Positions 19,169-27,900 of a stretch of DNA of 64,000 bases are shown here, one piece after another. Both the position numbers and the translations under genes were made by a program. Origin of the DNA: Adhaeretor mobilis. GTDB taxonomy: Bacteria > Planctomycetota > Planctomycetia > Pirellulales > Lacipirellulaceae. The notes below the pieces were generated by a model, which had not been told where the DNA came from, did no database searches, and was given only the letters and a program-made list of their open reading frames with translations. Every line of letters starts with the position of its first letter. The stretch's first letter is position 1. The stretch is from NCBI RefSeq assembly GCF_007741515.1, contig NZ_CP036263.1:3769178-3833177 (forward strand), read 5' to 3'.

Positions 19169-19258
19169 TAGCCTCGGGTGACCTAAGCATTCATCCGCAC
19201 CCTAGACGCATCCCTGGGAGACGAATCCCTGGACCGTGCCCTTAACGACCCGAGGCTA
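19169..19258. repeat. 11-bp inverted repeat in the non-coding gap between lipase and csrA copy 2
   Basis: TAGCCTCGGGT (19169-19179) and its exact complement (19248-19258) face each other across 68 nt. The interval contains the direct repeat TCCCTGG twice. Both flanking genes converge here, so it may form a bidirectional transcript end, although no T-run follows either arm. Confidence 0.45.
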
Positions 19259-19295
19259 CCGCCTTCGGCTCAGTTTGAAGTTTTCAAACAACGGC

Positions 19296-19667
19296 TCAGA
19301 CTCCGGCCCGTGCGGTGAGGTAGTCACTCATGGATATCGCGGATACCTTCGAGCTGCACAGCGAAGAGCTCTCACTGCGAGGCTGGGACCCGGGCCAGTG
19401 GGCAGTCGCCGATTCTTGCGAGGTCTTCTCGCTGATGAATGGAGAGCCATCAGCAACAGGAGCTGGCTGCCTGCCCTTTGCCAGCGGCTTCTCCGGTGCC
19501 GCCTCGGGCGATGTATCGTCGAAAACCAACTCGCCGCGAAGCACGCTGATTTCCGTGGGCGCTTCGATGCCTAGCCGAACGGCTTTCCCTTTGGTGCGAA
19601 TCACCGTGATCTTGATATCGTTACCAATGCAAATCTGCTCGTTTTGTTTCCTTGTAAGAACCAACAT
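19296..19667 (-). CDS. csrA: CsrA, RNA-binding carbon storage regulator (copy 2)
   Basis: Second CsrA, 123 residues from ATG 19667. The start was chosen because MLVLTRKQNEQICIGNDIKI is the canonical N-terminus and a GGGAG Shine-Dalgarno precedes it; the frame extends further upstream without family sequence. The core continues with VIRTKGKAVRLGIEAPTEISVLRGEL. A tail of about 63 residues, rich in Ser, Pro and Lys, has no known domain and no similarity to the tail of copy 1. An imperfect sigma-54-like promoter lies about 75 bp upstream. The two copies are far apart in sequence, so they are old paralogues that probably differ in RNA targets or in partners bound by the tails. Confidence 0.92.
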   Translation of the reverse strand: MLVLTRKQNEQICIGNDIKITVIRTKGKAVRLGIEAPTEISVLRGELVFDDTSPEAAPEKPLAKGRQPAPVADGSPFISEKTSQESATAHWPGSQPRSESSSLCSSKVSAISMSDYLTARAGV

Positions 19668-19742
19668 TTGACACTCCCTTGGTTGGTGAGAAAAGTGAGA
19701 CGCGGTTTCCAATAACCGGCTCGTGACACGCTAACTTGATAC

Positions 19743-19757
19743 GCACGCCGCATGCCA
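19743..19757 (-). promoter_or_regulatory. Sigma-54-like promoter upstream of csrA copy 2
   Basis: Read on the minus strand the sequence is TGGCATG-CGGC-GTGC. The invariant GG and GC pairs have the correct 10-nt spacing, with two deviations from the consensus. It would start transcription about 64 nt before the ATG at 19667. Bases 19758-20251 hold no recognisable gene. Confidence 0.4.
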
Positions 19758-20251
19758 ACGTTCACAATCAATCAAAGAAATGTGAAATCTCGCCGTATTT
19801 CCTGTTGTGGTAAGAACTTACGCCCATGACGGCAGTGCCAGCATGTACACCCCAGTAGTGAACAATTGCCAATCCATTACAAAAATCGGCCAGAGAAATA
19901 GCCACATTAGGCAATCTAGGAAGAGGTGCCTAATAGGGTGGAGTGGATGCGGTGGTCCACCATTGGCGAAGCCAGCCGCAAATCGAGGCTATGCAGAAGA
20001 CGTGCCGACACTTGTTTTGTTGACCTCGGCACTTTGGGGAATATTTGTGTTTCGCACCTGTTGCTATCGTTACAGCCGCTAACTACAATCGATGAGTTTG
20101 AAAAGCCGTTCTCCTTAGCCTGTTGGCTAAGCCTCAGCGAGCTGGAAGTTCGTTAGGGTGCGTGGCTCTTAGGAAGTTTCGTCGCGGTTCAGTGAACAAA
20201 CGCGTCATATTTCACTACTCAACGGGCCTTTTCTTTTTCTGGAGTGGACTA

Positions 20252-20971
20252 ATGATTCGCACCCAATGGATTTTTCTAACAGCATTTGCTGCGCTCAGCT
20301 GCGCCGTTACAGCCCAAGCTAGCATTCTTAGTGATGGAAATTTTTCCGCCGCTACCACAGGGACAACCACGAGCAATAGCAGTTGGCAGCTGATTGCGAA
20401 CAACCCGGACGGCACCAACCGGGCCGCCCAGTTCCAAACAGGCTTCGCCAATGCCCAGAACACGGGTGTCGGTGGTCCAGAAGCCCCAGGCATAGGTACT
20501 GGTGTGTGGTTCCGCTCTTTTGAAGGCAACCAGGGCGGAAGCGGCGAGTCTCTGGCGCAAGCCGTACTCACGCAGTCGGTCTTTGCCCCAGCTGCCGGCG
20601 ACTATACGCTCGACTTTGTTGCCGGCCGTGAACTCAATTTCACAGCCCGCGTATTTGAAGTCGTTCTCTCGACGAATACTCAGTCGTCTATGATCGACCT
20701 GCTAACCGCAGCGATTCCCGATGGCAACCTCGGTGGTGCTGCGAGCCCTAATCCGGGTGGCACGCCGTTTTCACTTACCCTCCCTGGTATTTCTGCGGGC
20801 GAACTTTTCACCGTGACCGCTGTCATGCTGGACGGCGAAGATTCGCAAATCCCAGGCGGCCAGAGCGGCTTCTTGGACGGCTTCTCACTGACTGGTGTTC
20901 CTGAGCCCGCTTCAGCTTCACTGCTTGCCCTCGGGCTCGTTGGGCTGATGGTTCGTCGCCGTCAGAGCTAA
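20252..20971 (+). CDS. PEP-CTERM sorting-domain secreted protein
   Basis: Protein of 239 residues from ATG 20252, with GGAG shortly upstream. The signal peptide ends near VTAQAS (residue ~25). The body (~26-210) is Thr/Asn/Gly-rich beta sequence without a named domain, resembling other planctomycete PEP-CTERM proteins that follow a common pattern (LSDGNFS ... GVWFRSFEG ... FLDGFSLTGVPEP). The C-terminus carries the PEP motif VPEPASASLLAL, a hydrophobic helix and a basic RRRQS end, the recognition signal of the exosortase/EpsH system, which cleaves and anchors proteins at the envelope in exopolysaccharide-producing bacteria. A strong terminator follows 70 bp downstream. The exosortase itself is not in the window. 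Confidence 0.85.
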   Translation: MIRTQWIFLTAFAALSCAVTAQASILSDGNFSAATTGTTTSNSSWQLIANNPDGTNRAAQFQTGFANAQNTGVGGPEAPGIGTGVWFRSFEGNQGGSGESLAQAVLTQSVFAPAAGDYTLDFVAGRELNFTARVFEVVLSTNTQSSMIDLLTAAIPDGNLGGAASPNPGGTPFSLTLPGISAGELFTVTAVMLDGEDSQIPGGQSGFLDGFSLTGVPEPASASLLALGLVGLMVRRRQS

Positions 20972-21040
20972 CTTGCTCTTGGCACGATAACGATTGGGAA
21001 CGAGGCTGGTGCCCATCCCTGCACAAAAATAGCACGCGCG

Positions 21041-21074
21041 AATGCCACTGCTGGCAAGCCAGCAGTGGCATTTT
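21041..21074 (+). terminator. Rho-independent terminator after the PEP-CTERM gene
   Basis: Perfect 14-bp stem (AATGCCACTGCTGG and complement) with loop CAAG, followed by TTTT on the plus strand. It sits between the convergent PEP-CTERM and UVR-motif genes. Confidence 0.85.
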
Positions 21075-21080
21075 GCATGT

Positions 21081-21821
21081 CTAGTTCTGGTCGCTTTCAC
21101 CGAGTTGGTCACGAAGCTGCGCAGCAAGCTCGTACTGCTCTGCAGCGATGGCGTTGGCCAGCTGCTCCGCCAATGTTGGGCCTATCTCGTAGTGCTCCAT
21201 GACGGAGGTGCGCATCTCTCGGAGTTTGCTCACGAACAGGTCGTCGTCGAAGCGATCTGCTGCGTCATGCTCTTCAAAGACATGCTCCAAGGCGGCGAGA
21301 CCCTCGTCAAGGATTTCTACCGCGGTACGTGGCTCGGTAGATTCCAGTTCTGATAGGGCAGCCGCCTGCGTGCGATGGAACATCACGAAGGGGCGGTATT
21401 GCTCGTGGAGCAGCGCCCACTGAGCGTCGGGCGCGTTGGCGCTACTGAAGTCCATGAGTCGTAGCGAGTGTTCTGCATCGGCCACTGCATTGCCGAATTC
21501 CTTGAGCGTCAGCCAAGCGATCCTGCGATGATAGAATTGGTAGAACTCGCGATCGATCTCCGAGCAGCGTTCTTCGTCGAGCTCGAAATCCGGCCCCTCT
21601 TCAAACGAGGCTGCCACAAGATACTCGTAGTACGTGGGAAAGCCTTCGGGGCGGTGACCGTCGGGACGGTCGGTCACTTCCATCTGCAAGACGCCCATGT
21701 CCACGCGAATTTGCAGGAGATCTCGTTGATCGGAACCTGTGGCACGCCGCACAATCGGCTGGCCCGGTTGGTAGTCCCACTGCCTGAGCAGCGCGTCGAT
21801 ATTTCTTACTTTTCGTGCCAT
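21081..21821 (-). CDS. UvrB/UvrC (UVR) motif protein of unknown function
   Basis: Protein of 246 residues with the stop 8 bp from the terminator stem. The C-terminal ~35 residues (LAEQLANAIAAEQYELAAQLRDQL) are a UVR motif, the helical hairpin that links UvrB and UvrC and also occurs in ClpC and McsA-like partners. The rest is a globular, acidic domain with VDMGVLQMEVTDRPDG and YYEYLVAA stretches. It has no nuclease or ATPase motif, so it is not UvrB or UvrC. The UVR element suggests a protein-protein contact. The next gene upstream on the same strand (21944-22408) is 122 bp away and may be cotranscribed. Confidence 0.75.
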   Translation of the reverse strand: MARKVRNIDALLRQWDYQPGQPIVRRATGSDQRDLLQIRVDMGVLQMEVTDRPDGHRPEGFPTYYEYLVAASFEEGPDFELDEERCSEIDREFYQFYHRRIAWLTLKEFGNAVADAEHSLRLMDFSSANAPDAQWALLHEQYRPFVMFHRTQAAALSELESTEPRTAVEILDEGLAALEHVFEEHDAADRFDDDLFVSKLREMRTSVMEHYEIGPTLAEQLANAIAAEQYELAAQLRDQLGESDQN

Positions 21822-21943
21822 ATCACCGTTGAACGCTCGATAACGAAAGAAACGCTGAGCTCGCCAGCAATCGTGCCCGGCGAACCCAACGCTTCTATTT
21901 TACCCTGCACAGCTTAGCGCCGGCTACCCTTTGCCCCCGTCGA

Positions 21944-22408
21944 TTAGCCTTCGCCACCCTCGTCGAAAAGTAGCGTTTCTTGCAGTAATTCGATCTCATC
22001 CGCGTCGTGGCGGTCGATCGAATCGAGCATTTCGCCGATTCGCTGGCATAGGCCATCGAATTCCTCCTCCTGAAATTCTGAGAGCGATTCGATCTCCGGT
22101 GCTAGCTCTTCCATCCATTCGCGGAACAAGCCGTGGTCACGGCGCAAGTGCTCGATGCGCACTTCCATGTTGGGCTTTGAATCAGCGACGATCGTCATGT
22201 AGCCGTCCCGCTCTTCCATCTCCATAACGCGCTGGAGATGCCTCTGAAAACTCTTCATAGTGAATTGCAGGCTCGACAGTTTTCGCGGCATTCCTACCGC
22301 AGGGACTTTCCAATCGAGCGTGACTCGCAAAGCTTGCTTCACGTGATCGAGAATTTGGTGTTCCATCCAAGTGGCGCTAGCTTGCGAGCGGCTATCAATC
22401 GCTTGCAT
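21944..22408 (-). CDS. Small acidic helical protein, hemerythrin-like
   Basis: Protein of 154 residues, predicted almost entirely helical. His and acidic residues recur at helix-compatible spacing (MEHQILDH near 15, FQRHLQRVMEMEER near 54, IEHLRRDHGLF near 84, IDRHDADEIELLQE near 132), in the order expected for a four-helix hemerythrin/HHE di-iron protein. The exact HxxxE and HxxxH spacings are not all met, so the assignment is tentative. The function could be O2 or NO sensing or iron handling. It lies upstream of the UVR-motif gene on the same strand. An alternative reading is a generic helical regulator without metal. Confidence 0.5.
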   Translation of the reverse strand: MQAIDSRSQASATWMEHQILDHVKQALRVTLDWKVPAVGMPRKLSSLQFTMKSFQRHLQRVMEMEERDGYMTIVADSKPNMEVRIEHLRRDHGLFREWMEELAPEIESLSEFQEEEFDGLCQRIGEMLDSIDRHDADEIELLQETLLFDEGGEG

Positions 22409-22958
22409 GAGATTACTCCGTTGTTTGAGGGTGAAGATCGGTGCGAATAAAAACTCAAAGGCCGAGAGAATCGCGGAGATGCTGCCGGCCGTTGTTAGAA
22501 GAGTTCTCCTTTATTGTTGGTAGCTTCTGACGAGTGTGGCAAAACATGCGCACTTCAACCTGTGTAAGCACGCCCTGACTTACAGTCGCGCCTAATCCCG
22601 AATTTCTATGAACGCGAATTGTCGCGGACGCGGAAAGCTAAGTGACTGTGGCCAGTTCCCCCCCGGAATGACCGCCTTGGTACTTCAACCGCCCAATTGA
22701 CTAAGCCAAATGGCCGAATTAACTAAATAGCAGAGACACCATACCGCTGTGAGTGCGACGCCGGTGTGGCTGGTTGGTTGCTGACGAGACAATTTAGCAT
22801 ACCCTACGATAGTACAATTCGGCTAGCCTCACCCCTCAAAAGGACTAGACATGTAACCTCTGGAAGGAAACGGCGTATGGTTTCCACCAGGCAACCTACT
22901 AGAAGTGCCTCTAGGCAAAGCAGAAACGCCCGGAGGACGAGAGATCGATCCGATGAGC
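22409..22958. other. Intergenic region, no gene recognised
   Basis: 550 bp between the hemerythrin-like gene and the 3' end of arfB. One plus-strand ORF starts here and runs over arfB antisense, but it lacks any family feature. I see no tRNA, terminator or convincing promoter. Confidence 0.5.
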
Positions 22959-23384
22959 TTACTCGGGGCGGAAGCGCCGCTGCTTCTTTTGATCTGAGCG
23001 CCGCTTTTTCTCTGCGATGCGGCGTTCTACCGAACCGCGCGTCGGTCGCGTACTACGGCGACGCTTGGGGGGATGCAATACCGGCAACAGCAATTGCCGC
23101 AGTTTGTCGTAGCAGGCAGCTATGTTGCGGATTTGCTCGCGATGAATGTCCGAGGCGAGCACCAACTCGCCAGCCTGATTCACACGATTGGCATATTGCT
23201 TGAGAAAGCGCTTCTTTACGGTCTCCGTTATCGCATCCGTAGCGGCGACGTTCCAACGTAGCACGGCCTTGGTGTTCACCTTGTTAACGTTTTGTCCGCC
23301 GGGGCCGCTGCTTCGTGCAAAGCTCAGCATCATTTCTTCGGCCGGAATGGTCGTGTCGGGGTCGATCAACAATGCTCGCGCCAT
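22959..23384 (-). CDS. arfB: ArfB-type peptidyl-tRNA hydrolase (ribosome rescue factor)
   Basis: Protein of 141 residues, matching ArfB/YaeJ in length. The release-factor domain contains the catalytic GGQ (ARSSGPGGQNVNKVNTKAVL; GGQ at 29-31), which hydrolyses peptidyl-tRNA on stalled ribosomes. No stop-codon recognition domain is present, which excludes RF1 and RF2. The C-terminal ~35 residues are strongly basic (KRRRS ... RRIAEKKRRSDQKKQRR), as in the ArfB tail that occupies the empty mRNA channel. The start lies 9 bp after the stop of the upstream sugar isomerase gene, so the two are probably cotranscribed. Confidence 0.92.
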   Translation of the reverse strand: MARALLIDPDTTIPAEEMMLSFARSSGPGGQNVNKVNTKAVLRWNVAATDAITETVKKRFLKQYANRVNQAGELVLASDIHREQIRNIAACYDKLRQLLLPVLHPPKRRRSTRPTRGSVERRIAEKKRRSDQKKQRRFRPE

Positions 23385-23393
23385 CAGGGCACC

Positions 23394-24212
23394 TTAGCTT
23401 CCGACGTAAGAAGCGCAGGCCGATTCAAAACAGCGACGCGAGCCGGTTAGTAGCTCTTGATACCGGCTCGGGTGAATTTCGCTGCCTCGCAGTTCCACGT
23501 CGAAGTCTCCTTCGTACCCCGCTTCGAGCAAGCCTTGCACGAGGGTGTCGATCTCGACACGACCTTCACCCAACGGGCAACGGTTAGTATCGATACTATG
23601 AGGTTCATTGAAATCGCTTAAATGAACCACACCGACATAGGGAGCTAGCTCTTCCAAATTTGCCATTACGGAGCGATCGTGCCCGAAGTGATAAGCGTCA
23701 AAGACTAGCTTTAAGTGGGGCGAATCGTAACTGTCGATCAAGGCGATCGTGGATTCCAGATCGGAGAGAAACGTCCAATCGCCGGCACAAGCCGGGTGCA
23801 TGGGCTCCAGGGCCAAATCAACTTCGGCATCTTCCGCTTCCCTAAGTAACTCGTCCAGCGCCCCGCGAAGCAGCTTCTCTGCGTTGCGATAGGTGTGATT
23901 ATTTCGTCCGCCGGCGTAGATCACCAAGCAGCCCGCGTTGAGTGCTGCTGCAAGTCGTATTGCGTGGACGGCATCGTCGATGCATTCAGTAAGCCGGCGA
24001 CCATCGTTGCCCGTAAACCCACCAGCCCACATGAGGTTGGTTACTTTCAATCCACTTTCGACGAGCAAATCGACGCCGCGTTCCTCACCATAATCTTCCA
24101 GCTTCTGCCGCCAAACACCGATGCCCTCATAACCTGCTTGCTGATAGCGCTGGATGTCTTCTTCGAGCGACCATCGGTAGGTCGTCAACTCATTCATTGA
24201 AAGCGTTGGCAT
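23394..24212 (-). CDS. Sugar phosphate isomerase/epimerase family TIM barrel protein
   Basis: Protein of 272 residues of the AP endonuclease 2/xylose isomerase-like superfamily. Metal-ligand type motifs are LALEPMHP near 138, LVFDAYHFGHD near 172, GVVHLSDFNEPH near 197 and FDVELRGSE near 239, consistent with a divalent metal site at the barrel end. The family covers isomerases, epimerases and hydratases acting on sugars or inositol-type compounds, and planctomycete genomes encode many. The exact substrate cannot be deduced. It is the first gene of a probable two-gene unit with arfB; that pairing is likely incidental. Confidence 0.82.
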   Translation of the reverse strand: MPTLSMNELTTYRWSLEEDIQRYQQAGYEGIGVWRQKLEDYGEERGVDLLVESGLKVTNLMWAGGFTGNDGRRLTECIDDAVHAIRLAAALNAGCLVIYAGGRNNHTYRNAEKLLRGALDELLREAEDAEVDLALEPMHPACAGDWTFLSDLESTIALIDSYDSPHLKLVFDAYHFGHDRSVMANLEELAPYVGVVHLSDFNEPHSIDTNRCPLGEGRVEIDTLVQGLLEAGYEGDFDVELRGSEIHPSRYQELLTGSRRCFESACASYVGS

Positions 24213-25104
24213 GGCGAGAAACTTTCTCTATGTCATCCGCTAGCCTGTCGGAGCACTTACGCTATTGTTTTGCAACGCGGCGTAGACGCTTTGGCAGGGT
24301 TTAGCGGTGGGGAGTGGCCCGGGCCCACAATCTATATGAGTGCCGCGGGTGTTGAGAGTATGCGAGACGTCCCACCATGTGTAAAGCATTTTGTGAATTC
24401 AAAGCAAGATTAGTCTCTGAAAAACAAACTGCGTAAGGTCTCAATTAGAGGTAGCGTTAGGCCAAATTTCCGCAAAAGGCTTGCCCCAAGTGCAATCTTC
24501 ACGCTACATGTTGTATGCAGACGCCAACCATAGAGCACCCTCGTGCCCTCAAGAAAAAAGCGTTACCAACTGCCTAGAGCAAAGTTGTTTTGCATAGAGG
24601 ATGCAGACTCTCCGCCGACTTGCTAGCAAGTACCTACTTTGGGGTGTGCCACCATTGCTGGTAGGCAAGAAAACGTGTAGAGCATATTTTCTTTGCGCAA
24701 TTTGAGGCTCTTACCTGGCACGAAACAAGGTAACTCCGCCCTGTTTTTTTGTCACTCGACTGGCAAAACCCAGTCAAAGGCTAGAAATTCCCTAGCGATA
24801 GTTGCCTCTCACCTTGAAGCTGCTATCGTGATTCTGGGAGGCGGGGCGGTGCAATCGCCCCAAGATTAGAGGATCGGCAAATTCTACACTCGCGACCAGT
24901 ACTCGCGTTTGCATATCAAACCGCTCTTCGAATAAGCACGAGATCATGGGCAGAAGGCCGCGAGATCAAGCGATTTTCGCAACAGTTGCGGGAGTATTGA
25001 TTTAGTAAGCTGGGAGAGTTGTTTTCAGGCTTGAGTGGCTCCTTGAGCTGCGCGACGAAGTCAACCTGTGGTGGTGGCAACAAGTCTAGCCCTGGAATGT
25101 GGTG
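24213..25104. other. Long intergenic region without a recognised gene
   Basis: About 890 bp between divergent genes. It has a small hairpin GGGGCG/CGCCCC near 24843-24861 and several short inverted repeats, but no ORF with family features, no tRNA and no perfect promoter. It presumably holds the promoters of the isomerase and response-regulator genes. Confidence 0.5.
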
Positions 25105-25737
25105 ATGCCTAAGCGTGTTCTCATTATCGACGACCATGAAGTGGTCCGCATCGGCTTGCGGAGCCTCCTCGAAAGTGCAGAGATGAAGGTCGTAGGAGAG
25201 GCCTCCGACGGCGAGCGGGGTATCAAGCTGGCCGAGTCGAAGAACGCCGATTTGGTGATTCTCGACATTCGAATGCCCGGCACCGACGGCCTCTCCTGTC
25301 TCACGACTCTCCGCAGCAAGCAGCCCGAATTGCCGGTGCTCGTACTTAGCGGGTATGACAATCCCACTTACTTCGCTCGGGCCCGTGCGCTCGGTGCAGT
25401 GGGTTATCTACTCAAGAGCATTCCCGCGCAAGAGATTGTCGCCGCCGTACAAAGTGCTGCTGCCGGAGAACAAGTCTGGACTCGCGAAGGCATGCGGCGC
25501 GTTACTGGAGCGCTGGCGACACCGCGCTCGCAGCTCGATCTGGAAGCGCCCCTCACCAAACGCGAGGACGAAGTTCTCAAGCAACTCGCCCTGGGGCTGA
25601 GCAATAAAGAAATCGCACTCGCTCTGGGGATCAGTTACGAAACGGTCAAAGAGCATGTCCAGCATATCTTACGAAAACTGGGAGTTGTCGACCGCACTCA
25701 GGCAGCCGTTTGGGCGGTGCGTCGCGGGCTTGTGTGA
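25105..25737 (+). CDS. NarL/FixJ-family response regulator
   Basis: Protein of 210 residues from ATG 25105; two in-frame GTG codons just upstream are alternatives. The receiver domain has VLIIDDHE at 5-12, phosphoacceptor Asp 54 in VILDIRMPG, VLSGYD and a Lys in YLLKSIPAQ. The C-terminal LuxR-type helix-turn-helix is clear (LTKREDEVLKQLALGLSNKEIALALGI ... VKEHVQHILRKLGV; recognition helix near 180-195). It is expected to bind DNA as a dimer after phosphorylation. No histidine kinase gene is adjacent. The AAA ATPase gene follows 141 bp downstream on the same strand. Confidence 0.92.
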   Translation: MPKRVLIIDDHEVVRIGLRSLLESAEMKVVGEASDGERGIKLAESKNADLVILDIRMPGTDGLSCLTTLRSKQPELPVLVLSGYDNPTYFARARALGAVGYLLKSIPAQEIVAAVQSAAAGEQVWTREGMRRVTGALATPRSQLDLEAPLTKREDEVLKQLALGLSNKEIALALGISYETVKEHVQHILRKLGVVDRTQAAVWAVRRGLV

Positions 25738-25878
25738 GAAGGATTGGGGCTGATCGTGCCGCTATCGCTTTTAGCCTACTGCTGTCGTACTTCTGGCGCG
25801 ATGTAAATGTAGCTAGAATCGTGGTAGCGATTAAATACTTGCCGCTCCACCTTCTACCTCTATCCCTAGTCTTTGCCG

Positions 25879-27684
25879 ATGTCTTCCTTCGAATTCCCCG
25901 ACTTGCCATCTCAATTTCGGCAACTCCTAGGGCAGTGCCGCGATCTGTATGTCTCCAGCGGCGAGCGGGCTGCCCGCGAGCACGCTCACTTGCTACCTAG
26001 TCCTGCCGAATCATTCGTCACGCTGATGGACGACTTGCATCGCGCGCTTGCGGTGAAAGTGTTCGTTACGATTTGCGAAGCGGACCGTCGCTGGAGCAAG
26101 AACGAAAAGTTTCTCGCAGAAGTCCTACTGTTTCACCTGTGGGGACAGTGGCTTGAAGAAGACGCCCTGCACGAAGCACTCGCCGATATGTCGAAGCGGG
26201 CACTGGAATTGAAGTGGTACGCCACGGTGCGCCCCTTTGACGAGTTGGCACCGCTACGAGATCGGATTGGCGAGCTGGAAACCATTGTCACTCGCATGGC
26301 CAATGTCATCGCCCGCGCAGATGGTCCGCTGAAAAACAGCGAGGCAGGCCGCATCAAGATGATTCAGAACGAGTTGCAAATTCATCTGCGCGAAATCCCA
26401 ATCGACGAAGCTGAAGCGCACGAAGAAAAAGATCGCATCGGCCAGCAAGCGATCGAGAAAATCTACGACGTGTTTGACAAGCTGCCAAAGACGTTGCGAA
26501 AAGACTCATCAGCCGATGCACAAAAATTGCCCGGCTCAGCTCAGCAACCCAGTTCACCCCAGCAACAGGGGGGAGTGAAAGTCAAAGCGAAGCAAACGCT
26601 CAAGCCGGAGGCTCCCAAACTCACTCTTGAGGAAGCGCTCGCAGAACTCGACAAGCTAATTGGCCTCGACACGGTCAAAGAGGAGGTCCGCACGCTCGCT
26701 AATTTCCTTAAGGTGCAAGAGAAACGAGTGGCGGCCGGACTGCCGACAACGAAGCTCAGTTTGCACATGGTGTTCCACGGCAATCCGGGCACAGGTAAGA
26801 CAACCGTCGCGAGAATCGTAGGCAAGGTGTTCGGCGCCATGGGGGTGCTCGCCCACGGACACCTGATTGAGACCGATCGCAGCGGCTTAGTGGCAGAGTA
26901 CTCTGGCCAGACAGGCCCTAAGACCAATAAGAAAATTGACGAGGCACTAGACGGAGTGCTTTTTATCGACGAAGCCTACACGCTCATCTCTGGCGAGGGT
27001 GAAGACCCATTCGGCCACGAAGCGGTCCAAGCCCTGTTGAAACGCATGGAGGACGATCGTAAGCGATTGGTCGTCATCTTGGCAGGATACCCTGTGGAAA
27101 TGGACTCGCTCTTGCATTCGAATCCGGGCCTCTCCTCCCGATTCAGTCGTAAGCTGGAATTCATCGACTACACCCCACTCGAACTGGCCGGTATCTTCGG
27201 CTTAATGGCTGGGAAGAACAGCTACGAGCTAGGGGCCGTAGCCAGGGCCAAGGTGCTACTCGGCATGCAGTATCTTTACGAGCGTCGCGATCGCCACTTT
27301 GGCAACGGGCGGACTTCGCGCAATCTGTTTGAGCACGCTATCCGCAGAATGGCCAATCGTATCGCCGAGATTAGCCAACTTTCGGTCGAACAGCTCACCA
27401 CGCTCGAGCCCGACGACATCGAATTCAACAGGGTCCCCGCAGAAGTGTTCGATCCGTTGGATTCGGAGGAAGGACGTAAGGAGCTGCGATTCCACATCAC
27501 ATGTCCCGAGTGTGAACATGGGAAAGACATCCCACTGAAGTTTCTCGGTCAAAATGTGAAGTGCCCGAAGTGCGATCACGATTTCCAGGCTGACTGGGGA
27601 GAACCCGTCGAGAGCGTGAAATCACCCGCAGAGAAAACGGAGCACCCCGAAAAGTCCGCGGAAAACAATGCAGGCCAACAGTGA
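25879..27684 (+). CDS. AAA ATPase of the CbbX/SpoVK type with TerB-like N-terminus and C-terminal zinc ribbon
   Basis: Protein of 601 residues from ATG 25879. Residues ~30-175 resemble a TerB-like helical domain (LMDDLHRALAVKVFVTICEADRRW ... LAEVLLFHLWGQ). A low-complexity Lys/Gln linker follows near 215-240. From ~250 it is a CbbX/SpoVK-type AAA+ module: LDKLIGLDTVKEEV, Walker A HGNPGTGKTTVAR (~300-308), LVAEYSGQTGPKT, Walker B VLFIDEAYTL (~359), NPGLSSRFSRKLEF with sensor or Arg-finger residues, and a C-terminal helical lid. The end carries one zinc ribbon (CPEC ... CPKC, ~541-570) and an acidic tail. CbbX remodels Rubisco; here no Rubisco gene is near, so a remodelling ATPase of unknown client is the safest call. 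Confidence 0.85.
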   Translation: MSSFEFPDLPSQFRQLLGQCRDLYVSSGERAAREHAHLLPSPAESFVTLMDDLHRALAVKVFVTICEADRRWSKNEKFLAEVLLFHLWGQWLEEDALHEALADMSKRALELKWYATVRPFDELAPLRDRIGELETIVTRMANVIARADGPLKNSEAGRIKMIQNELQIHLREIPIDEAEAHEEKDRIGQQAIEKIYDVFDKLPKTLRKDSSADAQKLPGSAQQPSSPQQQGGVKVKAKQTLKPEAPKLTLEEALAELDKLIGLDTVKEEVRTLANFLKVQEKRVAAGLPTTKLSLHMVFHGNPGTGKTTVARIVGKVFGAMGVLAHGHLIETDRSGLVAEYSGQTGPKTNKKIDEALDGVLFIDEAYTLISGEGEDPFGHEAVQALLKRMEDDRKRLVVILAGYPVEMDSLLHSNPGLSSRFSRKLEFIDYTPLELAGIFGLMAGKNSYELGAVARAKVLLGMQYLYERRDRHFGNGRTSRNLFEHAIRRMANRIAEISQLSVEQLTTLEPDDIEFNRVPAEVFDPLDSEEGRKELRFHITCPECEHGKDIPLKFLGQNVKCPKCDHDFQADWGEPVESVKSPAEKTEHPEKSAENNAGQQ

Positions 27685-27829
27685 GACGAGGCGTTATCGT
27701 TTTGACGACGACCGGCTACCGATGCTCCCGCGGTCGATTATTGCGGCATCTATCTACACGTGCGGGATTCCACGAAACTCTAGGTAAATCCCGGGGGATA
27801 CGCCGCCGGGTGCTCACCACGTGTCGGAT

Positions 27830-27844
27830 TGGCACGCCGCTTGC
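27830..27844 (+). promoter_or_regulatory. Sigma-54 promoter upstream of the secreted coiled-coil protein gene
   Basis: TGGCACG-CCGC-TTGC matches the -24/-12 consensus exactly (GG at 27831-27832, GC at 27843-27844). The predicted start near 27856 leaves a 45-nt leader to the ATG at 27901, with CAGGAG as ribosome-binding site. Confidence 0.75.
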
Positions 27845-27900
27845 CTATTACCTGTGTAGAAGTTCAAACCATTTCACTTTCAACACACAGGAGCCCCGCC

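Noticed and set aside
22767..22781. Sigma-54-like TGGCTGG-N4-TTGC on the plus strand
   Set aside because: Two mismatches in the -24 box and no plus-strand gene downstream.
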